Source: Streptomyces venezuelae
Lineage (GTDB): Bacteria; Actinomycetota; Actinomycetes; Streptomycetales; Streptomycetaceae
Length of the DNA: 64,000 nucleotides
Direction: 5' to 3'
Assembly (NCBI RefSeq): GCF_008642295.1
Contig: NZ_CP029190.1
Span: forward strand, 1,054,001-1,118,000
Shown in pieces: positions 6,548 through 15,718 of the stretch (the stretch's first letter is position 1; each line of letters opens with the position of its first letter). Made by a program: the position numbers and the translations under genes. A model generated the notes under the pieces. It was not told the DNA's origin. It saw nothing but the letters and a program-made list of their open reading frames with translations, and made no database searches.

Positions 6548-9500
6548 TTGGAGACACAGGACGAAGCGGCGGCCCGGCGCAGGGACGAACTCGCCGGCCG
6601 GGCCCGGGACCTGGTGCGGCGGTCCGAGGGGGCCCGGGCCCTGCCGGCCGCGCCGGAGTGCCCGCCGGGCCCCCCGGCCGCCGAGCGGGACGCGCTCATC
6701 GAGGAGATGCGCCGGCTGCTCCCGGAACTGACCGACCGGCTGCCGGAGGACGCGGTGCTCCCGGCGGTCCTCGCCCGGCTGGGCGCGCTGATCGGCGCCC
6801 GCTGGACCGAACAGCGCGAGGAGGCGGACCGCAAGGAGGCCATCGCCCTGCTGCGGCGGGCGCGCTCCGGCGACCTGCTCGATGTCCCCCTGCGCACGGC
6901 CGCGGCAGCCGACCTGTTCATCCTGCTGGTGGGCCGGTTCGGCGTACGCAGGGAGCTGGGCATGGAGGCGATGCAGGCCCTCGTGGACGCCTCGGTGCCC
7001 GAGCAGCACGGTGGCCCGGGACTCATCGAGGTCCTGCCCGAGTTGGAACAGCTCGCCCACGAAGCCGCCGCGGGCAAACGGGAGGGGCTGCCGCCGGCCA
7101 TGGCGGAGTTCCTCGCCTTCCAGACGGAGCTCCACACGGCACTCACCACCGGGGACGGCGCGGGCCTGATCCGCCTGCTCGGCCGTATGGACACCCTGGA
7201 CCAGACTCTGATGGGGCCGATGGCACAGTTCGTCCGCCCGCTGATGAACATGCTCCCCACCTCGGCCGAGGACCTGCCCGAGGGCGGGCTGCGGCCCCCC
7301 ACCCAGGCCGAGCAGCAGGAACTGCTGCCGATGCTCGGTCTGATGGCCGAGCTCGTCCAGCCCGGTGCGCTCTCGACCGAGCAGATCTCCGACCTGCTCC
7401 GGAAAGCCGAGGCTGCCGCGCCGGGGACGGGCCTGCAGGTCTCCGAGAGCCTGCTCGCCCTGGCCCGTACCCTGCTGGGCGGCCGTACCGGCGACGCCGT
7501 TCAGTACGAGGAGGCCCTGCGGCTGTTGCGCAAGGCCGCCGAAGAGGGGCAGGACGAGGACTTCGGCTGGTTCCTGCGCGGGGTGCTGCCCGGGCTGCTC
7601 AGCGGATCCGCCATGACCGGCGGCAGCAGGCTGGACTCGGCCGCGGCCGAGGAACTGCTCCGGCAGTCGCTCGCGCCCGGCGTCGGACCGCTGGTCGCGC
7701 AGGAGCCGCCCGGCCGGCCCGGGGCCCGGGACATGCTGCGGGCGAACCGGTACATGCTGCTGATATCCAAGGTGTCGCAGGCCGCCGACGCGGACGACGT
7801 ACCGGCCCTGGAGGCGCTGATCGAGGACGCGCTCGACCTGCTGGACGAACTCGACGCCCCGACCGGACCCGAAGCGACCGACGGGCCCGACCCGGCGGAC
7901 GCACAGCGGCTCATGCCGCTCTTCCTCCTGGGCTATGCCCATCTGGCCCTCGCGAAGGCCACGTCCGACACCGATGCGCTGCGCAGTGCCGCCCACCACC
8001 TGGACCAGGCGTACTTGGCCGCGCAGGCCCAGCCGTTCGCACGGCAGCTGATGGACGCCCTCGGGGCGCCCCTGCTGGCCCTCACCTCCTCCCTCGATCC
8101 CCAGCCCGAGCGGGTCGCCGCGGCAGTGGAACGGGCTCGCGCCTCCCTCCTCCACACCCCCGTCTTCGCCGACCAGCGCATCCACACCCGGCGGGGCATC
8201 GCCATGGCCCTCACCCTCCGGTACGAGGCCGAGGGCGACCCGGCCCTGCTGGACGAGGCGGTCGCCGAGCTGGAACGCGCCCGCGACGAGCTGTCCTCCG
8301 GTACCGCTCAGGCCGCCTCGGCGCTGTACTGGAACCTGGCCGAGGGCTACGCCACCCGGGCCGGCCGCAGCGCCGGTCCCGACCTGGCCCGGGCCGTCTC
8401 CGACGCCCGCGCGTCACTGCGCGCAACCGCCGCCGACGTCCTGCTGCAACAGGGCGTCCAGCACGGGCTGGAGGTCGCCCGAGGCGGCGCCGCACGCGGC
8501 CTGGTCGCCGCCTCCTGGGCCGTACGCGCCGACCGGCCGGACGAGGCGGTGGCCTGCCTGGAAGCCGGCCGCGCCCTGGTGCTCGGCGCCGCGGCCGTCT
8601 CGGCCACCGTGCCGGAACGGCTCGCCGCGCTCGGGGAGGAGGAGCTGGCCCGGCAGTGGCGGGAGGCCCGGCCCGGCGCGGGGGGCGCGGGGCCGTCCGG
8701 GCTGCTGACCTCGCTGCTCGCCGGGTCTCCGGACGCACCCGACCTGCCCAGCGGACTGCGCCGCCGGGCGCTGGACCTATTGCGCGGACAGGACGACGGG
8801 CAGGACGGCCGGGTGCCCGGGATCGCCGAACTGCGGGGAGCGGTCGCCCGGTCGGGCGCGGACGCACTCGTCTACCTGCTGCCCGGCGAGGAGGACGAGG
8901 AGGGCTGGGCGCTGCTCCTGGTGCCGGACCGGGAGCCGCTGGCGCTGCCGCTGCCCGCCCTGTCCGGGCGGGGCCGTGCCCCGGTCGCCGCCTATCTGGA
9001 GGCCACTGCCGGCCGGTTCTCCGCCCGCCGCGGGATGGAGCGCTGGGAAGCCGCGCTGGACGCGCTGTGCGACTGGGCCGGGACCGGAGTGGTGGCGCCG
9101 CTCCTGCACGAACTCGGTCTGTGGGAACGGGGGCTCCGGGAGGCGGGCCTGCTCCCCGGACCGACGGCTGCACCGGCGTCCGATCCGGTCCGGCTGGTCT
9201 TCGTCGCCTGCGGGAACCTGGGCGTGGTGCCCTGGCAGGCCGCCCGGCTCGCCGTCCCGGACCGGTGGCGCGAGGCCGGTGCACCCGCGACCGTACGCGC
9301 CTGCGAGCCGGTCGTCCTGACGTACGCCGCCTCCGGACGGGAGTTCCTGCGGGCGGCGCGGACCCGGAGGCTGCCGCTCGACCGGGGGCAGGCCCTGGTC
9401 TGCGTGCCCGCCGGTCTCGACATGGCCGAGGACGAGGTGCTCGCGGTACACGACGCGTACTACCCGCAGGCGGCCCTGTACGGGGAGTTCGACACCCGCG

Positions 9501-10183
9501 CGTTCGAGCCGCCGCTGCCCGTGGGCACACCGGCCGAAGTGCTGGGACTGCTGGGCGCGCGGGACCCCGGGGCGGACCCGGTCGCCGTCGTCCACCTCGT
9601 CTGCCACGGCACGGCCGGCGCGGACCCGGGCTCCTCGGTGCTCGAACTGGGCCGGGCCGTCGGCGCAGGCCCCGGGGCGGGCCGGCTGTCGGTATCGGAA
9701 CTGCTCGACACCCCGGCCGAGCCGGCCGGGGCCGGCCGGCCGCTGGTCGTCCTCAGTGCCTGCGAGACCGACCTGAGCACCCGCGACCACGACGAGGCGC
9801 TGACCGTCACCACCGCGTTCGTGCACGGGCTGGCGGCCGACGCCGTCGGCTCGCGCTGGAAGGTCAGCGATGATGCCTCGGCCGTGCTGATGACCGTCTT
9901 CCACCACCATGTGGCGGCCGGGCTGGCCCCGGCCGACGCCCTGCGGGCGGCCCAGCGCTGGATGCTGGCCCCCGCCGGGGACCGGCCCGCGCTGCCCGGA
10001 CTGACACCGCACCTGTGGCGGACCGCCGCCCGGCCGGAGCTGTCCGGACCCGCCTTCTGGGGGGCCTTCATCCACCAGGGCAACCCGGCGTCCCACGCAG
10101 GCGGTGCGCCCCACCGCGGCGGGACGCGCCGGCCCGTGCACCACCCGCGAGAACACCACGGGGAAGGAGACCCGGCCGTATGA
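6548..10183 (+). CDS. CHAT-domain (caspase-like) protein with long helical repeat region
   Basis: A 1211-residue protein. The first 850 or so residues are Leu/Ala/Glu-rich helices with TPR-like spacing. The C-terminal 330 residues are a CHAT domain, a caspase-fold peptidase domain. It shows the strand FVACGNLGVVPW, the catalytic His in VHLVCHGTA (His1020), the catalytic Cys in LSACETD (Cys1072) and the closing signature FWGAFIHQG. CHAT proteases act as effectors in bacterial conflict systems and are usually held inactive by repeat domains. A TTG start is used with GGGAGG 4-5 nt upstream; an adjacent GTG at 6545 is an alternative. It overlaps the MbcA-like gene by 4 nt (ATGA), which is in turn coupled to a RES toxin gene, so all three should be made together. 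Confidence 0.9.
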   Translation: METQDEAAARRRDELAGRARDLVRRSEGARALPAAPECPPGPPAAERDALIEEMRRLLPELTDRLPEDAVLPAVLARLGALIGARWTEQREEADRKEAIALLRRARSGDLLDVPLRTAAAADLFILLVGRFGVRRELGMEAMQALVDASVPEQHGGPGLIEVLPELEQLAHEAAAGKREGLPPAMAEFLAFQTELHTALTTGDGAGLIRLLGRMDTLDQTLMGPMAQFVRPLMNMLPTSAEDLPEGGLRPPTQAEQQELLPMLGLMAELVQPGALSTEQISDLLRKAEAAAPGTGLQVSESLLALARTLLGGRTGDAVQYEEALRLLRKAAEEGQDEDFGWFLRGVLPGLLSGSAMTGGSRLDSAAAEELLRQSLAPGVGPLVAQEPPGRPGARDMLRANRYMLLISKVSQAADADDVPALEALIEDALDLLDELDAPTGPEATDGPDPADAQRLMPLFLLGYAHLALAKATSDTDALRSAAHHLDQAYLAAQAQPFARQLMDALGAPLLALTSSLDPQPERVAAAVERARASLLHTPVFADQRIHTRRGIAMALTLRYEAEGDPALLDEAVAELERARDELSSGTAQAASALYWNLAEGYATRAGRSAGPDLARAVSDARASLRATAADVLLQQGVQHGLEVARGGAARGLVAASWAVRADRPDEAVACLEAGRALVLGAAAVSATVPERLAALGEEELARQWREARPGAGGAGPSGLLTSLLAGSPDAPDLPSGLRRRALDLLRGQDDGQDGRVPGIAELRGAVARSGADALVYLLPGEEDEEGWALLLVPDREPLALPLPALSGRGRAPVAAYLEATAGRFSARRGMERWEAALDALCDWAGTGVVAPLLHELGLWERGLREAGLLPGPTAAPASDPVRLVFVACGNLGVVPWQAARLAVPDRWREAGAPATVRACEPVVLTYAASGREFLRAARTRRLPLDRGQALVCVPAGLDMAEDEVLAVHDAYYPQAALYGEFDTRAFEPPLPVGTPAEVLGLLGARDPGADPVAVVHLVCHGTAGADPGSSVLELGRAVGAGPGAGRLSVSELLDTPAEPAGAGRPLVVLSACETDLSTRDHDEALTVTTAFVHGLAADAVGSRWKVSDDASAVLMTVFHHHVAAGLAPADALRAAQRWMLAPAGDRPALPGLTPHLWRTAARPELSGPAFWGAFIHQGNPASHAGGAPHRGGTRRPVHHPREHHGEGDPAV

Positions 10184-10824
10184 CACCCGACGAGTTCGTC
10201 GCCCTGCTCGGCGACCACTGGCCGCAGACCCTCGAGGCGCTCGACCCGGCCGACCGGGAGGAGCTGGCCGTACTCCTCCGGGGCCTGGCGAGCGCCGCGG
10301 ATTCCCAGGCCGTGCAGGCCGCCCTGCGCCGCCTGCGGCGGCTGCTGCGCGCCCTGCCCGACGAGCATCCGGTGACCCTGGCCCTGCGGGACGGCGTCCG
10401 CTTCGCCGGCTCCACGGACGCCGCCGACGCCCCGGGGGTGGACCGGCTGCCGGTGCTGGCCCTGCTGGCGGCGCTGGACGGTCCGCCGGAGCCCGATCCG
10501 CTCCGCGCCCGGCTGCTGGCCGCGCCGTCCCTGGCCGCCGCCGAGGTCGCGGCCGGCCCCGGCGAGCCCGGGCTGATCCGGCTGCGCCACCCGGAACTCG
10601 GCGACCGCTACCCGCGGTTCCAGTTCGCGACGGGCACCGCCCGGCCGCTGGCCGTGGTCGGCCGGATCAACCGGCTGCTCATGGCCGACCGGGACCCCTG
10701 GGGCGCGGCCGACTGGTGGCTGGGCCGCAACCGCTGGCTGCACGGCGTACCGGCCGAACTCCTCGGCTCCGTACCCGATGAGGAGCTGACCCGGGCCGCG
10801 CGCGAACTGGTGGAGGGGGACTGA
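10180..10824 (+). CDS. MbcA/ParS/Xre-like antitoxin homologue
   Basis: A 214-residue acidic protein. The last 60 residues (VGRINRLLMADRDPWGAADW, then WLGRNRWLHGVPAELLG) resemble the C-terminal toxin-binding domain of MbcA/ParS/Xre antitoxins (DUF2384). The N-terminal 100 residues are helical with EFVALLGDHWPQTLEALDP and no obvious helix-turn-helix. It lies immediately before a RES-domain gene with a 1-nt stop/start overlap, the standard arrangement of RES-Xre toxin-antitoxin pairs. GGGGAAGGAG lies upstream of the ATG. At 214 residues it is longer than most Xre antitoxins, so it could also be an adaptor linking RES to the CHAT protein. Confidence 0.7.
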   Translation: MTPDEFVALLGDHWPQTLEALDPADREELAVLLRGLASAADSQAVQAALRRLRRLLRALPDEHPVTLALRDGVRFAGSTDAADAPGVDRLPVLALLAALDGPPEPDPLRARLLAAPSLAAAEVAAGPGEPGLIRLRHPELGDRYPRFQFATGTARPLAVVGRINRLLMADRDPWGAADWWLGRNRWLHGVPAELLGSVPDEELTRAARELVEGD

Positions 10825-11498
10825 TGACCCGGCAGATCCCGCCCACCGGGGTGCCGATGGATCCGCTGACGCATACGCTGCCGGCCGGCACCCGCCTGTG
10901 GCGGCTGCACCTGCAACGCTACGAGGCGACCGAGTTCAACCCCAAGCTCGCCCACGAGTTCTTCCGCGGCAGCCGCTTCGACGCCACCGAGAAGGACCCG
11001 TACCCCTATCTGTACGCCGCCCTGGACCCGGTGACCGCGCTCTCCGAAGTCCTGCTGCGCTCGGTCGAGTTCGACGACTCCACCGGAGTCCGGCTGGTGC
11101 CCTGGGCGCAGGCCTCCCGCTACCGCCTGTCGGTGCTGACCACCACCGCGGAGCTGTCCCTGGTCGATCTCACCTCGGCCGAGGGCCTGGCCGCGGTCTG
11201 GCAGGACACCTGGCTCGTGGACTGCGAGGAGGAGGACTATGCCAAGACCCGCTACTGGGCCCGTCTGATCCGGGAGCACTGCGCGGGGGCGGACGGCCTG
11301 CTGTGGCAGTCCAAGCGCTGCCGCCCCCGCGCCGCCCTCCAGCTGTTCGGCGACCGCTGCGGCAGCGGCCCGCTTCTCACCGAGCCGGGGGTGGCCCTGA
11401 GCCTGGACACCGTGGCCGGCGTACACGAGGTGAACGCGCTGCTGGAGCCGCTGCGCGCCCGGATCTCCGTCCCGGAGGACCAGGGACCGGAGGACTAG
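10824..11498 (+). CDS. RES-domain protein (putative NAD+-degrading toxin)
   Basis: A 224-residue protein with the three residues that name the RES fold: Arg in GTRLWRLH (residues 24-27), Glu in ALDPVTALSEVLLR (Glu75) and Ser in DGLLWQSKR (Ser163). RES toxins such as MbcT cleave NAD+ by phosphorolysis or hydrolysis and arrest growth when free of their antitoxin. The ATG overlaps the stop of the MbcA-like gene by one base, with GGAGGGGG upstream. The gene is third in the CHAT operon and converges on the FHA gene 7 nt away. Family assignment is firm; linkage of RES activity to the CHAT protein is inference. Confidence 0.85.
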   Translation: MTRQIPPTGVPMDPLTHTLPAGTRLWRLHLQRYEATEFNPKLAHEFFRGSRFDATEKDPYPYLYAALDPVTALSEVLLRSVEFDDSTGVRLVPWAQASRYRLSVLTTTAELSLVDLTSAEGLAAVWQDTWLVDCEEEDYAKTRYWARLIREHCAGADGLLWQSKRCRPRAALQLFGDRCGSGPLLTEPGVALSLDTVAGVHEVNALLEPLRARISVPEDQGPED

Positions 11499-11505
11499 GG
11501 CGTGA

Positions 11506-11979
11506 CTAGGGGGTCTCCCTCTGGCCGCGGCCCAGTTGGACCGTGCAGCTGACCCGGGGGCCGAGCCACAGCCGGTCCCCGTCGGTCACCGGGTACGACA
11601 CCCCGGCCACCAGGTCGGTCCGGTTCAGCCGGGTGCCGTTGGTGGCGCCCGGCAGTTCCTCGGTGACGGTCGCGGAGCCGTCCGCCGCGACCGCCAGACC
11701 GGCGTGCCGTGCCGAGACCGTGTGGTGGTGGGCGAGTGCAACGGCGGTGCGCGGCGCCCAGTCCGGGTCGCGGCCCAGTCCGACGAGCGTGCCGGGCGCG
11801 ACGGTCAGGGTCAGCGGGACCTCCAGGAAGCGCAGTACGGCGGGGGCGGCCGGGGGGCCGCCCGGCCGGTCGGGCTCCCGCCGGGAGGGAACCGTATCGC
11901 TCCGCTGCCCCACCAGGGTGGGCACGAAGCCGGTGGGCAGGAAGTCGTCGTCCCAGTCGTCGGGTTCGGGCGTGCTCAT
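11506..11979 (-). CDS. FHA-domain protein
   Basis: A 157-residue protein. The first 45 residues are acidic and disordered, with Ser/Thr residues that could be phosphorylated. The FHA domain follows with GLGRD (Gly-Arg at 69-70), the SARH motif (Ser89 to His92) and the TNGT motif (113-116), all used to bind phosphothreonine. FHA proteins read the output of Ser/Thr kinases, and a kinase-like gene begins the same operon. The ATG start overlaps the stop of the AAA ATPase by 4 nt. It is the last gene of the four-gene minus-strand operon and lies tail to tail with the RES gene. Confidence 0.85.
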   Translation of the reverse strand: MSTPEPDDWDDDFLPTGFVPTLVGQRSDTVPSRREPDRPGGPPAAPAVLRFLEVPLTLTVAPGTLVGLGRDPDWAPRTAVALAHHHTVSARHAGLAVAADGSATVTEELPGATNGTRLNRTDLVAGVSYPVTDGDRLWLGPRVSCTVQLGRGQRETP

Positions 11980-13991
11980 CCCTCCCCCGGCAGTGTCTCG
12001 ATGGCGATCTCCACCTGTCCGTCCTCGCTCTCGCGGACCTCGCGCACCAGCACGGTCGACCCCGAGCCGGCCCCAGGCCGGTCGAACAGTTCGCAGGCCA
12101 GCGGGTTGAGGAGATGCGTCTCCAGCACCATCCCGATGCCCCGGCCGCCGTTCCACAGGTCCCGGGTGCAGTACGTGGCCAGCTGGGCCCGGGCCTCGGG
12201 GGTCAGCTCCAGGCGGAGGCGGTGTTCGGCGGCCAGCTGGCGCCGGATGTTGCCGATCTGGAGGTCGAGGATCCGGCCGGCCGTCTCCTCGGTGATGAAC
12301 CCGAAGACCACGACGTTGCCTCCGATGCGGTTCATCAGCTCGGGCCGGCCCACCACCGCCTCGAAGTGGTGCTTGACGTTCTGCTTCACCCGCCGCGCCA
12401 GTTCCCGGTAGGGGGTGCCGGGCGCGACGATCCACTGCCGTTCCTCGGTCTCCGGGTCCGTGCGCTGGACCCCGAGGTTCGAGGTGAAGATCAGCACGCA
12501 TTCGCTGAAGTACGTGGTGACCCCTTGCCCGTCGGTGAGGCGCCCGTCCTCCAGCACCTGGAGGAACTTGTCCAGCACGCCCTTGTCCGCCTTGTCGATC
12601 TCGTCGAAGAGGATCACCCGGAACGGGTTGGCGCGCACCGCCGTGGTCAGTTCGCCGCCCGCCTCGAAGCCGACGTAGCCCGGCGGCGCACCGACCAGCC
12701 GGTCGGCGGAGTGGGCGGCGGAGAACTCGCTCATGTCGAAGCGCAGATAGGCCTGGTCGCTGTCGAAGAGCACCGAGGCGACCGCCTTGGCCAGCTCGGT
12801 CTTCCCGGTGCCGGTCGGTCCGGCGAAGAACAGGGTGCCGCGCGGCCGGTGGCCGGGGCTGCTCGCCTGGGCTCCGGACAGGCCCAGTGCCGCCCGTTTG
12901 AGGATGGCCAGCGTCATCGAGACGGCCGCCTCCTGGCCGAGGACGCGGGCGGGGATCTGCTCCTCCCCCGCGCTGATCCGCTGCCGGATCTCCTCGCGCC
13001 GCCACGGGTTCTTCTCCACCCCGAGCCGGTAGATGCGTACCGCGTCGGGCATCGCGCTGAACGGCATACGGCGGGCCAGCGCCAGCCTGACGCTCTCCTG
13101 CATCGCCCGCAGGGTCAGGCCCGTGGCGGCCCGCGCGAAGGCGTCCGCGTGTTCCGTCTCCCCCCGGCGGGCAGCCGGCACCGCGGGCTCGTCCGCGCCC
13201 GGGCGGGTGCGGGCCCTCTTCTCGGCGTGCTCGCGCTCCAGCAGCCGGGCCATCCGGCGCCGTTCGTCGGCATCGGGCTCGGGTACGGCGATCGTACGGA
13301 TCCGCTCACTGCCGGAGACCAGCCAGTTCGGCAGGTCCCGTTCGCCGTCCGCGACCCAGATGACCGGGTTGAACAGCTCGGGCCCGGTGGGGTCCGCGGT
13401 CCGGAGCACGGTGGTCGGGTTCGGGGGGATGAGCGGGGCGGAGTCGGCCAGCTTGAGACAGGCGACGAAGAAGTCCCGCTCGGCCTCGGTGAGCCGGCCC
13501 GGGTCCGCCGTCAGGCGGGCGGCGTGGTCGATGAGCAGGGCGACCCGCAGTGGCGCCGGCCGCCGGCCGTCGTTCGCGGCGTTCTCGCGCCGCCCGGCCC
13601 ACCCCTCCACCAGGTCCCGCAACTGGGGCAGGATTTCTGCGAGTTGGGGCGGCCGGTGGGCCCGTCCGATCCGTGGCAGCGTGCCGGGGCCGCTCTCCTC
13701 CAGCAGGTGGCTGACAAGGTCCTGGTCCGGCCCTTTGAAGACGCCGAACCCCGAAATCTGGTCGTAGTGGACGAGCGCCTGGTAGCCCTGTCGGCGCAGG
13801 GAATGCCACAGCACATAGGGCAACGCGGCGTAGCGGTCGCCGTCGGCTCCCCGCCCCAGGTACAGATCGCGGATATTGCCGTGCAGGACGTACTGCGCGT
13901 GCACGCTGAGGGTTCCGGTCAACTCCTCGACGAACAACGGGAGGTGCGGTTCCGCCTTGGGGGACTTGACCATGCGGTCGTGGGTGGTCAT
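11976..13991 (-). CDS. ClpA/ClpB-type AAA+ ATPase
   Basis: A 671-residue ATPase. The C-terminal half carries a complete AAA+ module: Walker A GPTGTGKT (391-398), Walker B VILFDEID (459-466), a pore-loop-like GYVG (438-441), the sensor segment LIFTSNLG and a D2-type C-terminal lid, as in the second ATPase ring of ClpA/ClpB. The N-terminal 320 residues look like a degenerate AAA domain without a P-loop (FVEELTGTLSVHAQYVLHGN). The protein lacks the ClpB middle coiled coil and a ClpP-docking loop could not be identified. GAAGGAG precedes the ATG. It overlaps both neighbours by 4 nt. It probably remodels a partner protein, perhaps the coiled-coil protein encoded just upstream. Confidence 0.88.
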   Translation of the reverse strand: MTTHDRMVKSPKAEPHLPLFVEELTGTLSVHAQYVLHGNIRDLYLGRGADGDRYAALPYVLWHSLRRQGYQALVHYDQISGFGVFKGPDQDLVSHLLEESGPGTLPRIGRAHRPPQLAEILPQLRDLVEGWAGRRENAANDGRRPAPLRVALLIDHAARLTADPGRLTEAERDFFVACLKLADSAPLIPPNPTTVLRTADPTGPELFNPVIWVADGERDLPNWLVSGSERIRTIAVPEPDADERRRMARLLEREHAEKRARTRPGADEPAVPAARRGETEHADAFARAATGLTLRAMQESVRLALARRMPFSAMPDAVRIYRLGVEKNPWRREEIRQRISAGEEQIPARVLGQEAAVSMTLAILKRAALGLSGAQASSPGHRPRGTLFFAGPTGTGKTELAKAVASVLFDSDQAYLRFDMSEFSAAHSADRLVGAPPGYVGFEAGGELTTAVRANPFRVILFDEIDKADKGVLDKFLQVLEDGRLTDGQGVTTYFSECVLIFTSNLGVQRTDPETEERQWIVAPGTPYRELARRVKQNVKHHFEAVVGRPELMNRIGGNVVVFGFITEETAGRILDLQIGNIRRQLAAEHRLRLELTPEARAQLATYCTRDLWNGGRGIGMVLETHLLNPLACELFDRPGAGSGSTVLVREVRESEDGQVEIAIETLPGEG

Positions 13992-15718
13992 CGGCCCGTG
14001 CTCCTTCGGTGGTCGTCCACATGGCGCGCCTTGCGAGGCTCGGTCGGGCGGCCTGCACTCCCGGGGTCGGCACTCCCGTGGCCGGCTTCGTGCCACGGCT
14101 CTTCCGCGTCCGCGCCGGCCGCGTCCAGGACGACCGCGCCGTCGGCGCCCCGCACTCCGGGGACGGCCGATCCGCTCTCGGTGAAGGAGACCGGCAGTTC
14201 GAGTCCCCACCGGCGTCCGGCCTCCCGCAGTTCCTCCAGGTGCCCGTGTGCCTCGTGGCAGCGCCGGGCGTCGAGGGCGAGGTCGGCGGGGCTGCGCGGC
14301 CCGGAGTGCTCCTGGTACATCGTGACCAGTTCGGTCTTGCCGTTGCCTACGGTGATCCGCAGCCAGTGCCCGGGCCACCAGCCGGCCGGTGTCAGGTCGA
14401 AGCACCTCAGTCCGTCCGGGTCGGCCGGCGGGGCGCCGACGGGGCGGTCGTCACGGACACGGCCGTCCCGGACGCGGCCGTCGGCGGCCGTGTCGGCCAG
14501 CCGGGCGACGGCCAGCCCCATCAGCTCCCGGGTGTAGCGGCACTCCAGGTCCGTGAGCCGTTCCTCCACCCGCCGGTCCACCGCGCGCTGCTCCTCGGCG
14601 CCCAGTGCCCGCCCCTCCTCCAGGGCCTTGCGCAGCAGGGCGGTCTCCTCCGTGGCCGGGGCCAGCGGCGGCTCGCCCGGCGGTGCCTCGGTGAGGAGGA
14701 AGTCGAGCTGGACGGCGGCCTTCTCCTGCGCGGCGAGCCGGGCCCGCACCGCCCGGTTGGCATCCGCGACGAACCGGCGCGCCTCCCGGAGGTGGATACG
14801 GGCCTTGGCCGGCCGCTCGGCAGCGCATTCGACGGCGTGCCGTACGGCGGCGACGGCGAGTTCGGCATCCTTGGCGTCGGCGCCCGTATCGAGCAGGGCC
14901 AGCAGTTCGGCGCCCGACTCCTCGGCCTGTTGCCGGCCGAGCCGGTCGGCGGCGGGCGGCTGGGGCAGGGCGGCGGGTGCGACCGCGGCCGGCTCCGCCC
15001 GCCGGGCCCGTACGGCGGCCTCGCGGCGGGACAGCATGCGCCGCCGCCAGTCCTCCTCCTCCGGTGTGTCGGCGGTGTGCAGCGCCTGCTCCACGGTCCA
15101 GCGCGCGTGGGCCGCCTCCGCTTCCCCCAAGGCGGCCTCCAGCGCAGCCAGTTGCTTGCGCAGCACACCCAGCGGGACACCGGTGGCGGTGACCGGGGGC
15201 GGCAGGACGGGCAGCGGGGGCGGGGGTGTGTCCGGCGGTGTCCGGAAGGCCGCCCTTCGTCCCCGGGCCAGCAGTACGGTCCGGCGCGCATTGGCCCGCA
15301 CGGCCGCGAAGGCAGCCGCCTCCCACTGGGCGGTGACGGCCGCGGCGGCCTCCTGGCCACGCTCCAGGCAGGCCTGTTCCTCGGCTGCCCGGACGGCCGC
15401 CGCGGCCAGCACCTGGGTGGTGACCATCGCGGCCCGGCCCACGAGCAGGGCCCCGCTGAGCGCACCGAGTGCGATGGCGGCCGGCTCCAGGAGTTCCTGG
15501 AGTGCGTGGCCGGCCGCGTCCATGGCGTGCGAGGCGCTCTGCTGGGCCCCGTCGGCGAGCGATCCGACCGTCGAACCGACCGATCCGGCCGCCTGCTGGA
15601 CGATCTCGTCCATCGCGGGCACGTCCAGGGAACCGGGGTAGCCGGCCGAGGCGGGCGACGAGTAGCCGACCGTCGGTGCGATCTCGGCGATCGAGGGCCA
15701 GACCAGGCCGTAGCTCAT
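13988..15718 (-). CDS. Ala-rich coiled-coil protein, unknown
   Basis: A 576-residue protein. Residues 1-80 (MSYGLVWPSIAEIAPTVGYS and on) contain a Ser/Gly/Ala-rich amphipathic segment, followed by a long Ala/Glu/Arg-rich helical region (about 85-420) that should form coiled coils. A small C-terminal globular part (CFDLTPAGWWPGHWLRITVG) has a mixed alpha/beta look. I know no named family. GGAGGA lies before the ATG, which overlaps the stop of the kinase gene by 4 nt, and its own stop overlaps the AAA start. Likely a scaffold or substrate of the AAA ATPase; this is inferred from context only. Confidence 0.65.
   Translation of the reverse strand: MSYGLVWPSIAEIAPTVGYSSPASAGYPGSLDVPAMDEIVQQAAGSVGSTVGSLADGAQQSASHAMDAAGHALQELLEPAAIALGALSGALLVGRAAMVTTQVLAAAAVRAAEEQACLERGQEAAAAVTAQWEAAAFAAVRANARRTVLLARGRRAAFRTPPDTPPPPLPVLPPPVTATGVPLGVLRKQLAALEAALGEAEAAHARWTVEQALHTADTPEEEDWRRRMLSRREAAVRARRAEPAAVAPAALPQPPAADRLGRQQAEESGAELLALLDTGADAKDAELAVAAVRHAVECAAERPAKARIHLREARRFVADANRAVRARLAAQEKAAVQLDFLLTEAPPGEPPLAPATEETALLRKALEEGRALGAEEQRAVDRRVEERLTDLECRYTRELMGLAVARLADTAADGRVRDGRVRDDRPVGAPPADPDGLRCFDLTPAGWWPGHWLRITVGNGKTELVTMYQEHSGPRSPADLALDARRCHEAHGHLEELREAGRRWGLELPVSFTESGSAVPGVRGADGAVVLDAAGADAEEPWHEAGHGSADPGSAGRPTEPRKARHVDDHRRSTGR

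Noticed and set aside
5409..6557. One 382-residue minus-strand protein instead of two genes
   Set aside because: The part upstream of 6062 is Arg/Pro-rich noise, while the overlapping frame 6059-6364 has a Cys motif and its own ribosome-binding site with a clean ATGA junction.
6424..9873. A 1149-codon plus-strand ORF in another frame of the CHAT gene
   Set aside because: Arg/Gly/Pro-rich composition with no domains; the CHAT frame has catalytic residues and correct codon bias.
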